Positions 1 to 9,110 of a DNA stretch of 64,000 bases are shown here, in pieces. Origin of the DNA: Bacteroidales bacterium UBA4814 (GTDB lineage: Bacteria > Bacteroidota > Bacteroidia > Bacteroidales > UBA7960); the NCBI GenBank assembly GCA_002402465.1, contig DHFW01000009.1, forward strand, positions 47,665 through 111,664, in the 5' to 3' direction. The notes beneath the pieces were generated by a model. The model ran no database searches. It had not been told where the DNA came from and saw only the letters and a program-made list of their open reading frames with translations. How positions within the stretch are numbered: the stretch's first letter is position 1; each line of letters begins with the position of its first letter. The position numbers and the translations under genes were made by a program.

Positions 1-1059
1 CTTACCCGTTTTGCGCTTTCTGCCAGGCTGCCCGTTTCCTGGGCGCTGAAGCCCACCGTTTTCAGTCATTTCTGCGGGGGCGAAACGATCGACTCATGCG
101 ATCCTACCATTGCCCGCCTGGGCCGGTCAAACATCAAAACCATTCTCGACTATTCGGCCGAAGGCAAGGAGAGCGATGCCGATTTCGATTACACCCGCGA
201 CCAGATTCTGGCCACCATGGAAAAGGCCAGAAACAATCCCGATATTCCCTACGCGGTTTTCAAACCTACGGGGGTAGCGCGTTTTGGTTTGCTTGAAAAG
301 GTGCAGGCAAGAGAACCCCTCAGCATAGAAGAACAGCAGGAGTTTGAAAGGGTAAAGGGTCGCTACCTGACCATTTGTCAGCGAGCAAAAGAATTGGAAA
401 TTCCCGTTATGGTGGATGCCGAAGAAACCTGGATTCAGTCTATTGTTGATGAAATGGTTGAAGAAATGATGATACGCTTCAACCACGATAAGCCTTTGGT
501 TTACACGACGCTGCAAATGTACCGGCACGATCGCCTTGGATATCTCAAGAGTCTTGTGGAGCGTATGCGCGAAAAAGGGGTTTATACCGGTGTGAAACTG
601 GTGAGGGGCGCTTACATGGAGAAAGAGAGGGAGCGGGCTGCAGAAAAGGGATATCCCTCACCAATTTATCCTGACAAACCTGCTACAGATAAAGGCTATG
701 ACGATGCAGTGGCCTTTTGCATTGAAAACCTTAAAGATGTGGCGGTTTGCGTGGGAACCCACAACGAACTGAGCTGCAAAAGAGGGGCTGAAAAAATGAT
801 TAGCCTTGGTGTGGCCAAAGGCCACCCGCATGTGTCTTTTTCGCAGTTGCTGGGCATGAGCGACCACATCAGTTACAATATGGCGGCCGAGGGTTTCAAC
901 GTAAGCAAATACGTGCCCTACGGTCCGGTAAAAACCGTTGTTCCTTATCTTATCAGACGTGCTGAAGAAAATACCTCTGTGGCAGGGCAGACTTCTCGCG
1001 AACTGTTTTTGCTGAATACCGAATTGAAAAGGCGCAAACAAAAAAGAATTGATGGTTAA
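1..1059 (+). CDS. proline dehydrogenase, 5' truncated by the window edge
   Basis: FAD-dependent oxidation of proline to pyrroline-5-carboxylate, the first step of proline catabolism. The reading frame is open from base 1, so the start lies outside the window; 352 residues are visible. The C-terminal signatures of the PRODH barrel are all present: VKLVRGAYMEKER, a GTHNE segment, then QLLGMSDHISYN and KYVPYGPVKTVVPYLIRRA, which in this family carry substrate- and flavin-binding residues (the YxxRR-type helix). It is a stand-alone PRODH with no P5C dehydrogenase domain fused. By comparison with stand-alone homologues (about 390-400 residues) only some 40-50 residues are missing. No neighbour in the window helps. 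Confidence 0.93.
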   Translation, partial: LTRFALSARLPVSWALKPTVFSHFCGGETIDSCDPTIARLGRSNIKTILDYSAEGKESDADFDYTRDQILATMEKARNNPDIPYAVFKPTGVARFGLLEKVQAREPLSIEEQQEFERVKGRYLTICQRAKELEIPVMVDAEETWIQSIVDEMVEEMMIRFNHDKPLVYTTLQMYRHDRLGYLKSLVERMREKGVYTGVKLVRGAYMEKERERAAEKGYPSPIYPDKPATDKGYDDAVAFCIENLKDVAVCVGTHNELSCKRGAEKMISLGVAKGHPHVSFSQLLGMSDHISYNMAAEGFNVSKYVPYGPVKTVVPYLIRRAEENTSVAGQTSRELFLLNTELKRRKQKRIDG

Positions 1060-1072
1060 TGAATGATGATTT

Positions 1073-1100
1073 ATGAATCGCGGCCTTGATTCATTTATTT
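1073..1100 (+). terminator. weak candidate terminator after proline dehydrogenase
   Basis: A 7-bp inverted repeat ATGAATC / GATTCAT (1073-1079 with 1088-1094, 8-nt loop) follows the proline dehydrogenase stop by 13 nt and runs into TTATTT. The stem is A+T rich and the T-tract is interrupted, so the call is tentative. Confidence 0.3.
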
Positions 1101-1164
1101 CAGCGTTTTTCAAAATCATTAACCGAAAAGTTTAAACCGTGAGCTCAGTAAAGCAGACCCCAAA

Positions 1165-1971
1165 TCAATAATCCCTGGATCGTTGACGAACAGCTTCGAA
1201 TGTCACAATAGCCACGGAAGTTGACACATTCAGTGAATCGATTATTCCTTTCATTGGAATTTTGATCACCTGCTCTGCTTTTTCAAACCAAACAGGGCTC
1301 AGACCTTGGTCTTCGGCTCCAAATGCAATGGCTGATGCCTTTCGGAAATCAGCATCAAAATAAAAATGCGGAGTCTGTGGTGCCGCAGCAAAAACCCGGA
1401 TGCTGTTCTTTTTGCACCAGTTCAGTGCTTCCTGGCTGGTGCAAATTATAACTTTTTGGCTGAATACGCAGCCCAGGCTTGCCCTTATGGCGTTGGGGTT
1501 GTAAAGATCGGTTCTGGCATTGCAAAGCAATACCGCATCGACAGCGGCTGCATCGGTGGTACGCAATATGGCCCCCAGGTTGCCCGGCTTTTCCACGCCC
1601 TCAAGCATGATTACTAATGAATTTGTATTTGGATTGAAATCGTCCAGGTTTAGCTGCCGGCTTTTCCCAAGCAAAAGAATCCCCTCAGTATTTTCGCGGT
1701 AAGCCATTTTATTGTAAACGGCAGCAGATACCTCTGCCAGTTTTTGGGCAGGAAAAGTTTCCACCGGAATGGGATAAACCGTGTCGGGCTTGTAGATTTC
1801 CCGGCACCAGATCAGTTTTTCTGCTTCAAAGTCATGGCGCAATGCAATCGACACTTCGCGCCGCCCCTCAGCAACAAACATACCGCTCGATTTTCTTTCC
1901 GAGGCTTTTTGCTGAAGCTTTACAATGCTTTTTATCAGCGGATTTTGAAGGCTGGTAATCAAAGTAGTCAT
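1165..1971 (-). CDS. TrmH/SpoU-family RNA 2'-O-methyltransferase
   Basis: SAM-dependent ribose methyltransferase of the SPOUT class, acting on rRNA or tRNA; the exact nucleotide is not deducible. The 268 residues show an N-terminal substrate-binding module (SLQNPLIKSIVKLQQK, then FVAEGRREVSIAL) and the SPOUT knot with its three motifs: EKPGNLGAILRTTDA (motif 1, catalytic Arg), IAFGAEDQGLSP (motif 2) and IPMKGIIDSLNVSTSVAI (motif 3, SAM loop). Length and layout match the family. It lies 16 nt downstream of the spermidine-synthase-like gene and is the last member of a three-gene minus-strand operon that begins with pcm. Confidence 0.9.
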   Translation of the reverse strand: MTTLITSLQNPLIKSIVKLQQKASERKSSGMFVAEGRREVSIALRHDFEAEKLIWCREIYKPDTVYPIPVETFPAQKLAEVSAAVYNKMAYRENTEGILLLGKSRQLNLDDFNPNTNSLVIMLEGVEKPGNLGAILRTTDAAAVDAVLLCNARTDLYNPNAIRASLGCVFSQKVIICTSQEALNWCKKNSIRVFAAAPQTPHFYFDADFRKASAIAFGAEDQGLSPVWFEKAEQVIKIPMKGIIDSLNVSTSVAIVTFEAVRQRSRDY

Positions 1972-1987
1972 ATTTTTTTTGCTCAGG

Positions 1988-4420
1988 CTAAGAAAAGGAT
2001 TTTTTTTGGAATATTTTGCCGCTGAGAGAAAAGGCCAAGCCGGCTAAAAGATAGGTGAGGGCGGCTATTATGATTACGGTTCGAAAACCACTTTCAACCG
2101 CAATCAGAGTGGCCAGTGAAGTGCTGATAACAGACAGGCAGCCGTTAACTCCCCACGCCCAGGGAATTTGCTCCGGGTTGTGCTTGTCGAGAAAACGAAT
2201 CCCCAGCGGGAAAAGCATTCCCATAACAAAGGCAGGAATGCCGATGGCCAGCAGACTTATGGTAATCTTAAATACAATGCCCAGCGCAATACTAGCTTGG
2301 AGCAGGGGTGTAAGCACAAAGGCAAACAGCAGCAGCAGGCCTGTCACCAGCAAGGCAATGTTTCTGATTCTGCTGGCATTTACATTCATTTTCTGCGAAA
2401 GCCTGCTGCCCACTCCGCTGAAAAGCATCATGGTGCTGATAACCGCAGCCATGGCAAACACCGGTTGCCCGAAATACAACACAAAACGTTGGATAAGAAT
2501 AATTTCTGCAAACATGTAGCCCAAACCCAAGGCTCCGAAATAAACCAGGGTGGCCGATTTTTTATACCGGCTTTTTTTCAGGGCAAACAAAGGCAGGACG
2601 ATCAGGATTATTGCCAGCAAAGTACTTTGCGCCAGGGTTATGATCAGAGTCAGGTAGCCAAGTTCAAGAAAGGGCATTTGCTCTTCTCCAAAAATTTCTG
2701 CCAGATGCCGAAAGCTTCCAATCCTCAGAAATTGCGAAAAATAGGGTTGGTCGTCGGTAGAGGGGGCAATGGCAAAGCCATAATCTTCGAGGGCGAGCGG
2801 GTCACGGGCCATTATCCTGTCGAGCCGCTCGAAATATTGGGTGTCGCCGGTCATATTAAACTGCTGTCGCTCTTTTGGTTCAAGCTCAGGGAGCAGTAAG
2901 GGGTCGAAAAACATTTCGTTGCAGTAATGCCTGATTGCAATAAGGTCATCCTTGATTAGCGGTTCTTTTTTTAGGATAAAAGTTACCGTTCCCCATGAGC
3001 GAATGGCGGCAAAGTGCTGCGTGGGGTCTTCAATGCCGCTCCTGATGGCGGCTTCAACCAGTGTGGCCGGGATTTTCAGGCTGGTGCGCGGGGGATAGTC
3101 GAGCCAGGTAGATACGGCAATCATGCCACCCGGATTAAGCCTTTGCAGCATTAGATGAAATGCCTCCAGGGTGTAGCTGTATTCTTCGCGCAAAGCATTC
3201 AGGCCCGAGGTGCCTCCAAAGCCTTCGAGCAAAGGCAGAACAATCAGGTCATAATGGTCGGTGCTTTGTCTGGCCAGGAAGTTTCTTGCCTGTAGCATGT
3301 GCACTTTTACCCCTGGTGCCTGAAACAGGCCTCCCGAGGCATGCAGCAGGTCGTTTTTCAACAGGCCTGCCACCGCACGGTTCTCAATCACGGCGTCGAT
3401 CTTTTCGGCTCCATTGGCCAAAGCATGCGAAACAGCCACCCCGGTGCCTGCATTTATGCATAGCACGATTTCCGGGTCTGAAATTACATAAGGGAGTTGC
3501 TGTGTGGTGTAGTTCAGGATGTGTTCATTTGGATTGGCTGAAGGTGGAAGAATGTGCCCATAAAAGTCACCATTTACAAAAACGGCATTGCCCCCTGGAA
3601 TTTCTTTGGTGTAGGAAAAACTTACCGCCGGGGCAAACCGCTGGGCAGGTGAGTGTACCACTTGAACCAGTCCGTAAACCGAAGGGGTGGTATGTGTGAT
3701 TTTTGCTTCGGGCAGGTGAAGCGTTTTTTCCAGTGCCTTGTATTCGGATAAGTGAAGCTGCCCATTGGCTGAAAACAGAATGAGGGCAAGCAGCAAGCCC
3801 ACTGCACCCAGCGGAGCATTCCATCTCATGCCGTGGCGGTCGCTCAGAAGCAGGCCCGAAACGATGGAAAGCAAGCCAATGAGCAGCGGCACCCTGAATG
3901 GTAAAAAGACTGCCATAAGCCAAAGCGCAAGCAATCCGCCTGCTCCCGAACCTAAAAGGTTTGAAAAATACAGGGCGCCAATCTGACTGCTTTGCCTGAT
4001 AAAAATAATGCCAATGGCCAGGGCGCCGAAGAAAAACGGCAGGAAGAAAACCAGGTAGTTCATTAGCAGGGCCAGCCAACCCCCTCCGCCTGAAAAAAGC
4101 AGGAAAACGTCAAATCGCAGAAAACCGGCCCGGCTCAAAGGAAAAACCACCATCATGAGCATCCCGCTCAACATCATTAGCAAAGGAACCAAAAAGTTGG
4201 AGTGTGCCAGTATTTTTTTTCTGGCAAGGGCAAGAAGTGTTCCGCTGGCGCCAAATCCAAGCATGGCAATAGAAATGATCATATAGGCAAAATGATGCCA
4301 CTGCACCACCGAAATGAGCTGCATCAGCGAAAGCTGAAAGGCAATGATGGCCGCTGAATGCAATCCAAGGCTGATCAGCAGGCGGTTGCTGACAATTTCG
4401 GGAATTCTTTCAACAGCCAT
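1988..4420 (-). CDS. polytopic membrane protein with spermidine-synthase-like methyltransferase-fold domain
   Basis: An 810-residue three-part protein: about seven hydrophobic N-terminal segments, a soluble spermidine-synthase/SAM-MTase-like domain (nucleotide-binding stretch IVLCINAGTGVAVSHA, later YDLIVLPLLEGFGG and LNPGGMIAVSTWLDYP), and about six C-terminal membrane segments. Such fusions are widespread but their substrate is unknown, so polyamine synthesis should not be assumed. I place the start at the ATG at 4420 because AAGGAGCGAG sits 7 nt upstream. An in-frame TTG at 4447 lacks this and would overlap pcm. Only one base separates it from the pcm stop, so translation is probably coupled. 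Confidence 0.82.
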   Translation of the reverse strand: MAVERIPEIVSNRLLISLGLHSAAIIAFQLSLMQLISVVQWHHFAYMIISIAMLGFGASGTLLALARKKILAHSNFLVPLLMMLSGMLMMVVFPLSRAGFLRFDVFLLFSGGGGWLALLMNYLVFFLPFFFGALAIGIIFIRQSSQIGALYFSNLLGSGAGGLLALWLMAVFLPFRVPLLIGLLSIVSGLLLSDRHGMRWNAPLGAVGLLLALILFSANGQLHLSEYKALEKTLHLPEAKITHTTPSVYGLVQVVHSPAQRFAPAVSFSYTKEIPGGNAVFVNGDFYGHILPPSANPNEHILNYTTQQLPYVISDPEIVLCINAGTGVAVSHALANGAEKIDAVIENRAVAGLLKNDLLHASGGLFQAPGVKVHMLQARNFLARQSTDHYDLIVLPLLEGFGGTSGLNALREEYSYTLEAFHLMLQRLNPGGMIAVSTWLDYPPRTSLKIPATLVEAAIRSGIEDPTQHFAAIRSWGTVTFILKKEPLIKDDLIAIRHYCNEMFFDPLLLPELEPKERQQFNMTGDTQYFERLDRIMARDPLALEDYGFAIAPSTDDQPYFSQFLRIGSFRHLAEIFGEEQMPFLELGYLTLIITLAQSTLLAIILIVLPLFALKKSRYKKSATLVYFGALGLGYMFAEIILIQRFVLYFGQPVFAMAAVISTMMLFSGVGSRLSQKMNVNASRIRNIALLVTGLLLLFAFVLTPLLQASIALGIVFKITISLLAIGIPAFVMGMLFPLGIRFLDKHNPEQIPWAWGVNGCLSVISTSLATLIAVESGFRTVIIIAALTYLLAGLAFSLSGKIFQKKSFS

Positions 4421-4421
4421 T

Positions 4422-5123
4422 TTACTCGCTCCTTCTGAAAGGTACAAAACGCACCGGCATAAGGCTGCGGGTAGTATAGCGGCGGCTGCGCTTTTCTACC
4501 AGCATAAGCTGCTGAGTGAGGTAAGGCGAACCCACGGGAATGATCATTTTTCCGCCCTCTTTAAGCTGTTCAATCAGTGGTGGTGGTATGGTACCGGCTG
4601 CAGCGGTTACCACAATGGCATCAAAAGGCCCGGCTTCTTCCCAGCCGTGGTAGCCGTCGGCGATTTTAACGCTGACGTTGTCATACAACTCATTGAGCAG
4701 GCGGCTGGCAGAGCGGCCAAGCTCCGGAACAATTTCGATGGTGTAAACTTTATCCACAATTTCGGCCAGAATGGCAGCCTGGTAGCCCGAACCAGTACCA
4801 ATCTCCAGCACTTTGTAATGGGGTTTGGGATCGATAATCTGTGTCATATACGCAACGATGTAGGGCTGCGAAATAGTTTGTCCGTAACCTATGGGTAACG
4901 GCCTGTCAGCGTAGGCAAAGCGTTGCTGGTCTGCAGGCACGAAACGGTGACGGGGCACCCGCTCCATGGCCTCCAGGGTGGGGGCATGATCAATGCCCCG
5001 GGCGCGGATCTGCTCATCGACCATCTGCTTGCGGCTGCCTGCATATGGATCGCCACCGGGTTGAAAAGAAAGCCAAGTAAACAGCGCCCCAAGACCAAAA
5101 GTGATTCGCGTTTTTCTGCTCAT
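4422..5123 (-). CDS. pcm: protein-L-isoaspartate O-methyltransferase, probably exported
   Basis: Methylates L-isoaspartyl residues in aged proteins, starting their repair. The PCMT signatures are clear: MVDEQIRARGI, VPRHRFVP, the GYGQTISQPYIVA substrate loop, and SAM motif I VLEIGTGSGYQAAI. The start is the ATG at 5123: AAGGGAG lies 8 nt upstream, and the first in-frame ATG (5129) directly abuts that SD. The N-terminus MSRKTRITFGLGALFTWLSF reads as a signal peptide or membrane anchor, which cytosolic Pcm lacks, so a periplasmic location is inferred. It is the first gene of a three-gene operon with a good promoter at 5153-5184. Confidence 0.9.
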   Translation of the reverse strand: MSRKTRITFGLGALFTWLSFQPGGDPYAGSRKQMVDEQIRARGIDHAPTLEAMERVPRHRFVPADQQRFAYADRPLPIGYGQTISQPYIVAYMTQIIDPKPHYKVLEIGTGSGYQAAILAEIVDKVYTIEIVPELGRSASRLLNELYDNVSVKIADGYHGWEEAGPFDAIVVTAAAGTIPPPLIEQLKEGGKMIIPVGSPYLTQQLMLVEKRSRRYTTRSLMPVRFVPFRRSE

Positions 5124-5506
5124 AACCATCTCCCTTAATGATGCATAAAACACAAATATAAGGAATCAGGGGGGCTTTTGCAATTTGCTGAAAGCAATTC
5201 CAAAAATTATGCTTAATGCAATTGAAAAAAAACTTCAACTATGGTTTTAAACCTGATTGAAGATTTTTGGGTTTATTGAATATGAAACGAGCATGATTCA
5301 TTAAGCATAAACACGGATGAAAATCATCCTGCGAGTTTACCTTCGGTGAGCCCTTCGGTGTTCAATCCGACCTTAATAAACAAATTATTTACGGATGGAA
5401 TAAAAGTATTTGTTTTCTTGGAAAATATTGGCAAAATAACTACCTTTTGCCTTGTGAAGATGGGCTTTTCTTAGCCCGATTTGCCAACAAAAAAGGAGTC
5501 TGTGTT
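5124..5506. other. intergenic region between divergent pcm and the TonB-plug protein
   Basis: This 383-bp A+T-rich spacer holds the pcm promoter on the minus strand. On the plus strand a plausible -7-like element TACCTTTTG (5441-5449) has a CTTG 20 nt upstream (5417-5420). The word CCTTCGGTG occurs twice in tandem around 5340-5360. I see no small gene here. Confidence 0.5.
5153..5184 (-). promoter_or_regulatory. promoter of the pcm operon
   Basis: On the minus strand a perfect Bacteroidota -7 element TATATTTG (5160 to 5153) is preceded, after 20 nt, by ATTG (5184 to 5181), close to the -33 consensus TTTG. Transcription would begin near 5146, giving a leader of about 23 nt that contains the AAGGGAG ribosome site. 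Confidence 0.6.
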
Positions 5507-7930
5507 ATGCGATCAATTTTAAAATCATTTTTTTTAATAATTTTTGCTGCTTGCCAATTCATGTTTCCGGTCGTTTACAGCAGTTCGTTGGGTTCCTTGG
5601 GCGGTGACCATCCAGTTCAGGTAAAGCCCTATCAGCAATTGCTTGAATTTAACCGCATCTACCCTCAGCAAAAAGTGTATTTGCATACGGATAAAAGTGA
5701 TTATCTGGCTGGTGAGGTGATTTGGCTCAAGGCCTACTTGGTTTCTGCCAAAACGCATATCCCTGACACTTCCAGCACCAATCTCTTTGTTGAGCTTATT
5801 AATACCCGCAACCAGGTTGTCGATTTTAAGATTTTGCGTTTGCATAATGGGTTTGCCAATGGTGATATTCTCCTAAGCGACTCATTACCAGATGGTAATT
5901 ACCAGATTAAGGCTTATACTAACTGGATGAATAACTTTCATCCAGATTTCATTTTTCGAAAGGATATTTATGTGCACAACAAGGAGGAGGTTAACTATGC
6001 AACCAAGTCTGAGTTGCGCAGAAATATTCGCTTTAATTCGTCCTTGGCTGCTAAACAGGAGCAAATGCAATTTGCGTTTTTCCCTGAAGGTGGCAATATG
6101 ATAGCAGGTTTGGAGAACAGGCTTGCTTTTAAAGCGGCCAACAGCCTTGGTGCTGGGCAGAAGGCCACGGGCGTAGTCTTGGATAGTAAGGGAAACGAAG
6201 TGGTCGCTTTTGAAACAATTCACGACGGGATGGGATACTTTTATTTTACACCCGAAAGTTCAGAGAAGTATAGTGCACAGGTTGTTTTCAGCAACGGAAA
6301 CAAAATTTCAGCAGAGCTGCCAGATGCTTTTTTGCAGGGGTATCAGCTCAGGGTAGAGCCTAATGCTGATGGTTTTCATGTCAGGGTGCATGCAAATTTT
6401 GATCCCGAAAGTGTAGGTATAATACCGGAGATTGCCTTGTTGGCCCATACAAGGGGCAAAGTTCTGTTTTATGAGAAGGCAATGCTTTCAGATAGAAATT
6501 TTTATGCGGATTTTCCCATCGACATTTTTCCGGAGGGAATAACCCACCTGACTCTTTTTGGCCCGGGGGATTTACCTCTAGCAGAGCGACTGGTTTTTGT
6601 TAATAAGGCCCTTTTGGCAGATGATGGTCCGGCACTAGCGTTTGATCGAACCTTGACAGACAGTTTGCTGGTTGTTGACCTAAAGTTTGATACTTTCAGT
6701 GAGCTGTCACCTTCGCAGGCCAGCTATTCGCTTGCGGTAACAGAAAACCGCGGCCATGACGATTTTTCCGAGTCCAACATAGCTGCGTATTTTTTGCTTT
6801 CGAGCGACTTAGGAAAGACTATTAATAATCCTTGGTATTATTTTTCAGGAGTTGATGATCAAAGGGCAAAAGCAATAGACCTACTTATGTTGACTCATGG
6901 TTGGCGACGTTTTGCATGGAATGATTTGCTGGCTGGGCGGTTTCCCGAGATAGAGTTTCATGAAGTTCGTGGTCTTTCTATTGCTGGTCAAGTCACGCCG
7001 GTTTCTTCCTCAAGGCCTTCAGGTGAATTGAATATTGAAATGTCAGTGGGTTATGCTGAGGATCGTCAAATTTTAAACACCAAGACAGATTATGACGGAT
7101 ATTTTGCTTTTTCTGGTCTGTTTTATGAAAATGATTTTTCTGGATTGCTTTCAGTGCAGCGCGATTTGCGGGGACGCATTTACAGGGTAAATTTATTTAA
7201 TGGCACAAGCAGAAGTTCTTCCTTCGAACATAATATAAATACCAGGTTTCATCAAAACATCAGGCAAGGCCCTGATTGGCGTAAAAGAAGTCGCCCAGGG
7301 TTTTTTAGTAGGTTTTTTGATAAAGATACACCCCGACAGGAAACAAAGACTCCCAGTTTGTATGGAACCCCGGACCAGGTTATTTATATCGAGGATCTGA
7401 CAGTGAATTATGCCAATGTTATCGAAATCCTCAGAGATCGGGTAACCGGTTTGGCAATTATTGGTGGAGAAATAACACTCAGAGGGCCGTCTAGCATAAT
7501 GTTGAGCAGTGAACCCATGTTTATTGTTGATGATGTACAGGTAGATCGTTTTGCCTTTTTAAACATACCAGTGCCAGAAATAGAACGGATCGAAGTCCTT
7601 AGGGGGCCTAGTACCGCAATTCTTGGCAGCCGGGGTGGAAACGGGGCATTGCTCATTTATACCCGACGGGCATCTCATATGCAACAATATTCCTACGAGT
7701 ACCAGTTCAGGGGCTATCAGGTTCCGAATGAATTTTACATTTCAAGGATTGAAGTAAAAAAATTTGACGAAAGCCAGGTGCCACGAACCATTTTGTGGGC
7801 TCCCAACATTACGCCCGATGAGAATGGCAGGGTTAGGGTGCGCATTCCTTATTTCAATGGTGGACAAGACCTGCGTTTCCGGCTCGAAGGAATCGATCAG
7901 AACGGGCAGATAACCTTCCTTCAGTTTTAG
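5507..7930 (+). CDS. exported MG2-like protein with C-terminal TonB plug domain and no beta-barrel
   Basis: An 807-residue envelope protein. The ATG at 5507 follows AAAAAGGAG and begins a signal peptide (MRSILKSFFLIIFAACQF). An upstream in-frame TTG at 5447 has neither feature. Residues near 40-150 (KVYLHTDKSDYLAGEVIWLKAYL) resemble macroglobulin MG2 domains. After several beta-rich regions, residues about 650-720 form a TonB-receptor plug (PMFIVDDVQVD, IERIEVLRGPST, GSRGGNGALLIYTRR). A barrel would need 500 further residues and is absent. The family is common in Bacteroidota; its role is unknown, and a partner barrel or protease-interaction role is only a guess. It is monocistronic and convergent, by 7 bp, with the acyl-CoA reductase. 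Confidence 0.8.
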   Translation: MRSILKSFFLIIFAACQFMFPVVYSSSLGSLGGDHPVQVKPYQQLLEFNRIYPQQKVYLHTDKSDYLAGEVIWLKAYLVSAKTHIPDTSSTNLFVELINTRNQVVDFKILRLHNGFANGDILLSDSLPDGNYQIKAYTNWMNNFHPDFIFRKDIYVHNKEEVNYATKSELRRNIRFNSSLAAKQEQMQFAFFPEGGNMIAGLENRLAFKAANSLGAGQKATGVVLDSKGNEVVAFETIHDGMGYFYFTPESSEKYSAQVVFSNGNKISAELPDAFLQGYQLRVEPNADGFHVRVHANFDPESVGIIPEIALLAHTRGKVLFYEKAMLSDRNFYADFPIDIFPEGITHLTLFGPGDLPLAERLVFVNKALLADDGPALAFDRTLTDSLLVVDLKFDTFSELSPSQASYSLAVTENRGHDDFSESNIAAYFLLSSDLGKTINNPWYYFSGVDDQRAKAIDLLMLTHGWRRFAWNDLLAGRFPEIEFHEVRGLSIAGQVTPVSSSRPSGELNIEMSVGYAEDRQILNTKTDYDGYFAFSGLFYENDFSGLLSVQRDLRGRIYRVNLFNGTSRSSSFEHNINTRFHQNIRQGPDWRKRSRPGFFSRFFDKDTPRQETKTPSLYGTPDQVIYIEDLTVNYANVIEILRDRVTGLAIIGGEITLRGPSSIMLSSEPMFIVDDVQVDRFAFLNIPVPEIERIEVLRGPSTAILGSRGGNGALLIYTRRASHMQQYSYEYQFRGYQVPNEFYISRIEVKKFDESQVPRTILWAPNITPDENGRVRVRIPYFNGGQDLRFRLEGIDQNGQITFLQF

Positions 7931-7937
7931 GAAGATA

Positions 7938-9020
7938 TCAGGTTAGATGCATTAAAAAAGCCAGGGTGTCGATTCCATCGGCATAATCCCATAAGTCTGG
8001 TTGCTGGCTTTGGCCAAAGGGTACCGCTAAGGTGCCCTTTTCTTTTTTGCGTTGCACAATACACTGAATATTACCGGCCTCTTTTTCAAGGTATTTCTTC
8101 AGCCATTCCTTCGAGGGGTATTCTTCGTAGTGCACCACCGAAACGGGCGAAGAAAGCGAGGCGTCCGGTTTCAGCAAGCAAAAGCCGGTATCTTTGTGCC
8201 AGGTGCGGTTTACTATATATATGGCCTTAAAGTACTCGTAATTGTTATAATACTTATGGTTGTAAGCCACTTTACCAAAAGGTTCCCAGGCATTTTGCAG
8301 TGCGGAAAAGTCATAACCTTTGGGTACCAGTAGTTTGGAAACATTGCGGCAGCCCAGCCCGAAAAACGAAAAAACATCGCTGCCCAGGCACTGCAACTCC
8401 TCAGGGGTTTCATCGCCCTCTAAAATGGCCACCGAGTTCCTGTTTTTTCTGATAATGTGCGGATACCGGCCAAAATAATATTCGAAATAGCGGGCGCTGT
8501 TGTTGCTGCCGGTTGCAATAACTGCATTAAAACCATTGATGGGGCTTTCGGAAAAGGTCATGCTTTCGCGGAAAGCGGGCTCTATCTCCGTGAGAAGTTT
8601 GCCCAGGGCTACAGGCAGCCTGTTATCCTGTGAGGATAGTTTTCCAAGAAACTGGTGACCTGCGGTCAATACGCACAAAAAGTCATGAAAGCCCACAAGG
8701 GGGATGTTGCCTGCCATGATCACGGCCACCTTTCGGCTGCCTGACTCTTTTGCTGCAATCAGGTCGGGATAATTCTCAACCCATTTTTTCAGCTTGTTTT
8801 CATCGAGCATTTCTCCTAAGGCTTCGAGGGCGCTTTCCACGTTTTCTGCAGTAAACCAGGGGTTATACCCGGGTGCCTCTTTTGCTTCGCGAAAAAGCTT
8901 TTGGGAAGCCGTTCCTGACAACTGGCTTTCGTTACCGCTGCCAAGGGCGGCAGCAATGGTTTTTAACTCCTTTCCCAGTAGGGAAAAGGCATTAATGCGC
9001 TTGTCGATGGTCAGTGGCAT
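7938..9020 (-). CDS. acyl-CoA reductase, LuxC-like
   Basis: A 360-residue member of the aldehyde-dehydrogenase superfamily group that reduces acyl-CoA (or acyl thioester) to aldehyde with NAD(P)H. Visible landmarks are VAVIMAGNIPLVGFHDFLCVL (nucleotide-binding region), AVIATGSNNSARYFEYYFG and the nucleophile region FFGLGCRNVSKL with the catalytic Cys. LuxC proteins are usually 450-480 residues, so this is the short Bacteroidota form. The group often sits beside serC-serA-DUF1015, and here it is 1.2 kb away and divergent. The substrate is unknown. The ATG at 9020 fits the divergent promoter at 9030-9059. Confidence 0.82.
   Translation of the reverse strand: MPLTIDKRINAFSLLGKELKTIAAALGSGNESQLSGTASQKLFREAKEAPGYNPWFTAENVESALEALGEMLDENKLKKWVENYPDLIAAKESGSRKVAVIMAGNIPLVGFHDFLCVLTAGHQFLGKLSSQDNRLPVALGKLLTEIEPAFRESMTFSESPINGFNAVIATGSNNSARYFEYYFGRYPHIIRKNRNSVAILEGDETPEELQCLGSDVFSFFGLGCRNVSKLLVPKGYDFSALQNAWEPFGKVAYNHKYYNNYEYFKAIYIVNRTWHKDTGFCLLKPDASLSSPVSVVHYEEYPSKEWLKKYLEKEAGNIQCIVQRKKEKGTLAVPFGQSQQPDLWDYADGIDTLAFLMHLT
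8562..8574 (-). repeat. recurrent 13-mer, copy 1
   Basis: GCTTTCGCGGAAA, the reverse complement of TTTCCGCGAAAGC. It lies inside the acyl-CoA reductase gene, where it encodes Ala-Phe-Arg-Glu-Ser. It is one of five exact copies in the window and extends here to the palindrome GCTTTC-GCG-GAAAGC. Confidence 0.7.
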
Positions 9021-9029
9021 GTTTGTGGC

Positions 9030-9059
9030 TTTGAAAAGTATTGTAGCTTCTTATCTTTG
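9030..9059 (+). promoter_or_regulatory. promoter for the exported hypothetical protein
   Basis: A -33 TTTG (9030-9033), an 18-nt spacer and a perfect -7 TATCTTTG (9052-9059). The inferred transcript start near 9065 rules out the in-frame TTG at 9057 as the translation start and supports the ATG at 9111. Confidence 0.7.
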
Positions 9060-9110
9060 CAACATAAAAACGAAGATAAGCGTTTATTCCTGAAAATTAA
9101 AACCCGTTTT

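Noticed and set aside
1988..4420. Spermidine synthase (speE)
   Set aside because: Only the central domain resembles it; the two membrane parts mark a different, uncharacterised fusion family.
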